Below are positions 14,103 to 14,331 of a stretch of DNA of 14,331 bases, piece by piece (position 1 is the stretch's first letter; every line of letters begins with the position of its first letter). Under the pieces are notes generated by a model. The model was not told the DNA's origin. It was given only the letters and a program-made list of their open reading frames with translations, and did no database searches. The translations under genes were made by a program, and so were the position numbers. This stretch comes from Methanosarcinaceae archaeon (GTDB lineage: Archaea; Halobacteriota; Methanosarcinia; Methanosarcinales; Methanosarcinaceae): contig JAFGOO010000166.1 of assembly GCA_016926455.1 (NCBI GenBank), positions 1 to 14,331 on the forward strand. The letters run 5' to 3'.

Positions 14103-14331
14103 ATGCCAGGAAAGATTGCAGTTGTATTTGACAGCGCAGGCACACTCCTGCATATGTATCGTGTGGCAAAGGAATTAAGCACAGGTATACTTCTAAAGGA
14201 TATTGAAAGCACGTCTATAGTGGCAAAAAAACCTGGTCGTGCGCTTGTAGTACTCCACGCAGAACCTGAAACAATCCTGCACTGTGATCTCAGGATGACC
14301 CTCATCAAATTCATCAATGACTATGAGATCG
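14103..14331 (+). CDS. HAD-like hypothetical protein, 5' part only
   Basis: The first 76 codons of a gene running off the window. The N-terminus reads MPGKIAVVFDSAGTLLHMYR, with the layout of a HAD phosphatase motif I (hhhhDxDGTL) in which the second Asp is Ala12. Asp10 would be the nucleophile if it is a HAD enzyme; without the second Asp, classic phosphatase activity would be altered. The stretch VAKKPGRALVVLH resembles conserved proteins of methanogens that I cannot name with confidence. No clear ribosome site precedes the ATG. Function is unknown. Confidence 0.6.
   Translation, partial: MPGKIAVVFDSAGTLLHMYRVAKELSTGILLKDIESTSIVAKKPGRALVVLHAEPETILHCDLRMTLIKFINDYEI

Noticed and set aside
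1..14331. CRISPR array, tRNA or rRNA genes
   Set aside because: No regularly spaced repeats and no recognisable tRNA or rRNA segments were seen on reading the window. A dedicated search could still find a degenerate tRNA fragment.

Overview
The window looks like chromosomal DNA from an anaerobic methanogenic or methane-oxidising archaeon, most likely of the Methanosarcinales or a near relative. The case rests on a hypusine-type initiation factor aIF5A, an HVO_0476-type zinc-ribbon protein, an archaeosortase-type C-terminal sorting tail, a tungsten aldehyde:ferredoxin oxidoreductase, DUF2180 proteins, TATA-box promoters and Shine-Dalgarno starts. Assignment below order level would be a guess. 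I saw no tRNA, rRNA or CRISPR array.

Left block (1-3169, + strand). A TATA promoter leads into a redox gene series: a 40-residue desulforedoxin (the N-terminal domain of desulfoferrodoxin as a free protein), two tandem DUF2180 Cys-rich proteins, a CxxC carboxymuconolactone decarboxylase/AhpD-like protein, a stand-alone superoxide reductase domain, and an exported five-heme cytochrome c with a C-terminal membrane anchor. It reads as a set for oxygen or superoxide defence coupled to electron transfer at the cell surface. The cytochrome is broken in this sequence: a -1 frame change lies at an A7 run, and an ATT codon sits where a start ATG is expected.

Middle (3170-5245). A decayed, frameshifted TnpB C-terminus (IS200/IS605 type) lies antisense between the cytochrome and a GH13 alpha-amylase-like gene. 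The only ordinary start codon of the amylase lies inside this relic, so its 5' end is uncertain. A hairpin plus T-run ends the amylase, and U-tracts end the convergent operon.

Housekeeping block (5246-8424, - strand). In transcription order it holds aIF5A and an agmatinase-family enzyme, probably a pair for aIF5A deoxyhypusine/hypusine modification and polyamine metabolism. After a 119-base gap come the HVO_0476-type zinc protein, protein-L-isoaspartate methyltransferase and a DUF151 bifunctional-nuclease-domain protein. A 230-base divergent promoter region separates aIF5A from a + strand secreted surface protein (8655-10139) with a PAF variant of the PGF-CTERM anchor.

Right block (10167-13741, - strand). 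Four tightly packed genes: a membrane-bound matrixin-type metalloprotease, an O6-alkylguanine-DNA alkyltransferase, a UbiE-like methyltransferase and an aldehyde:ferredoxin oxidoreductase. The spacings are 8, -4 and 1 bases, so this is almost certainly one transcript, although the functions do not form a known pathway. The window ends in the first 76 codons of a + strand protein with a HAD-like N-terminus.
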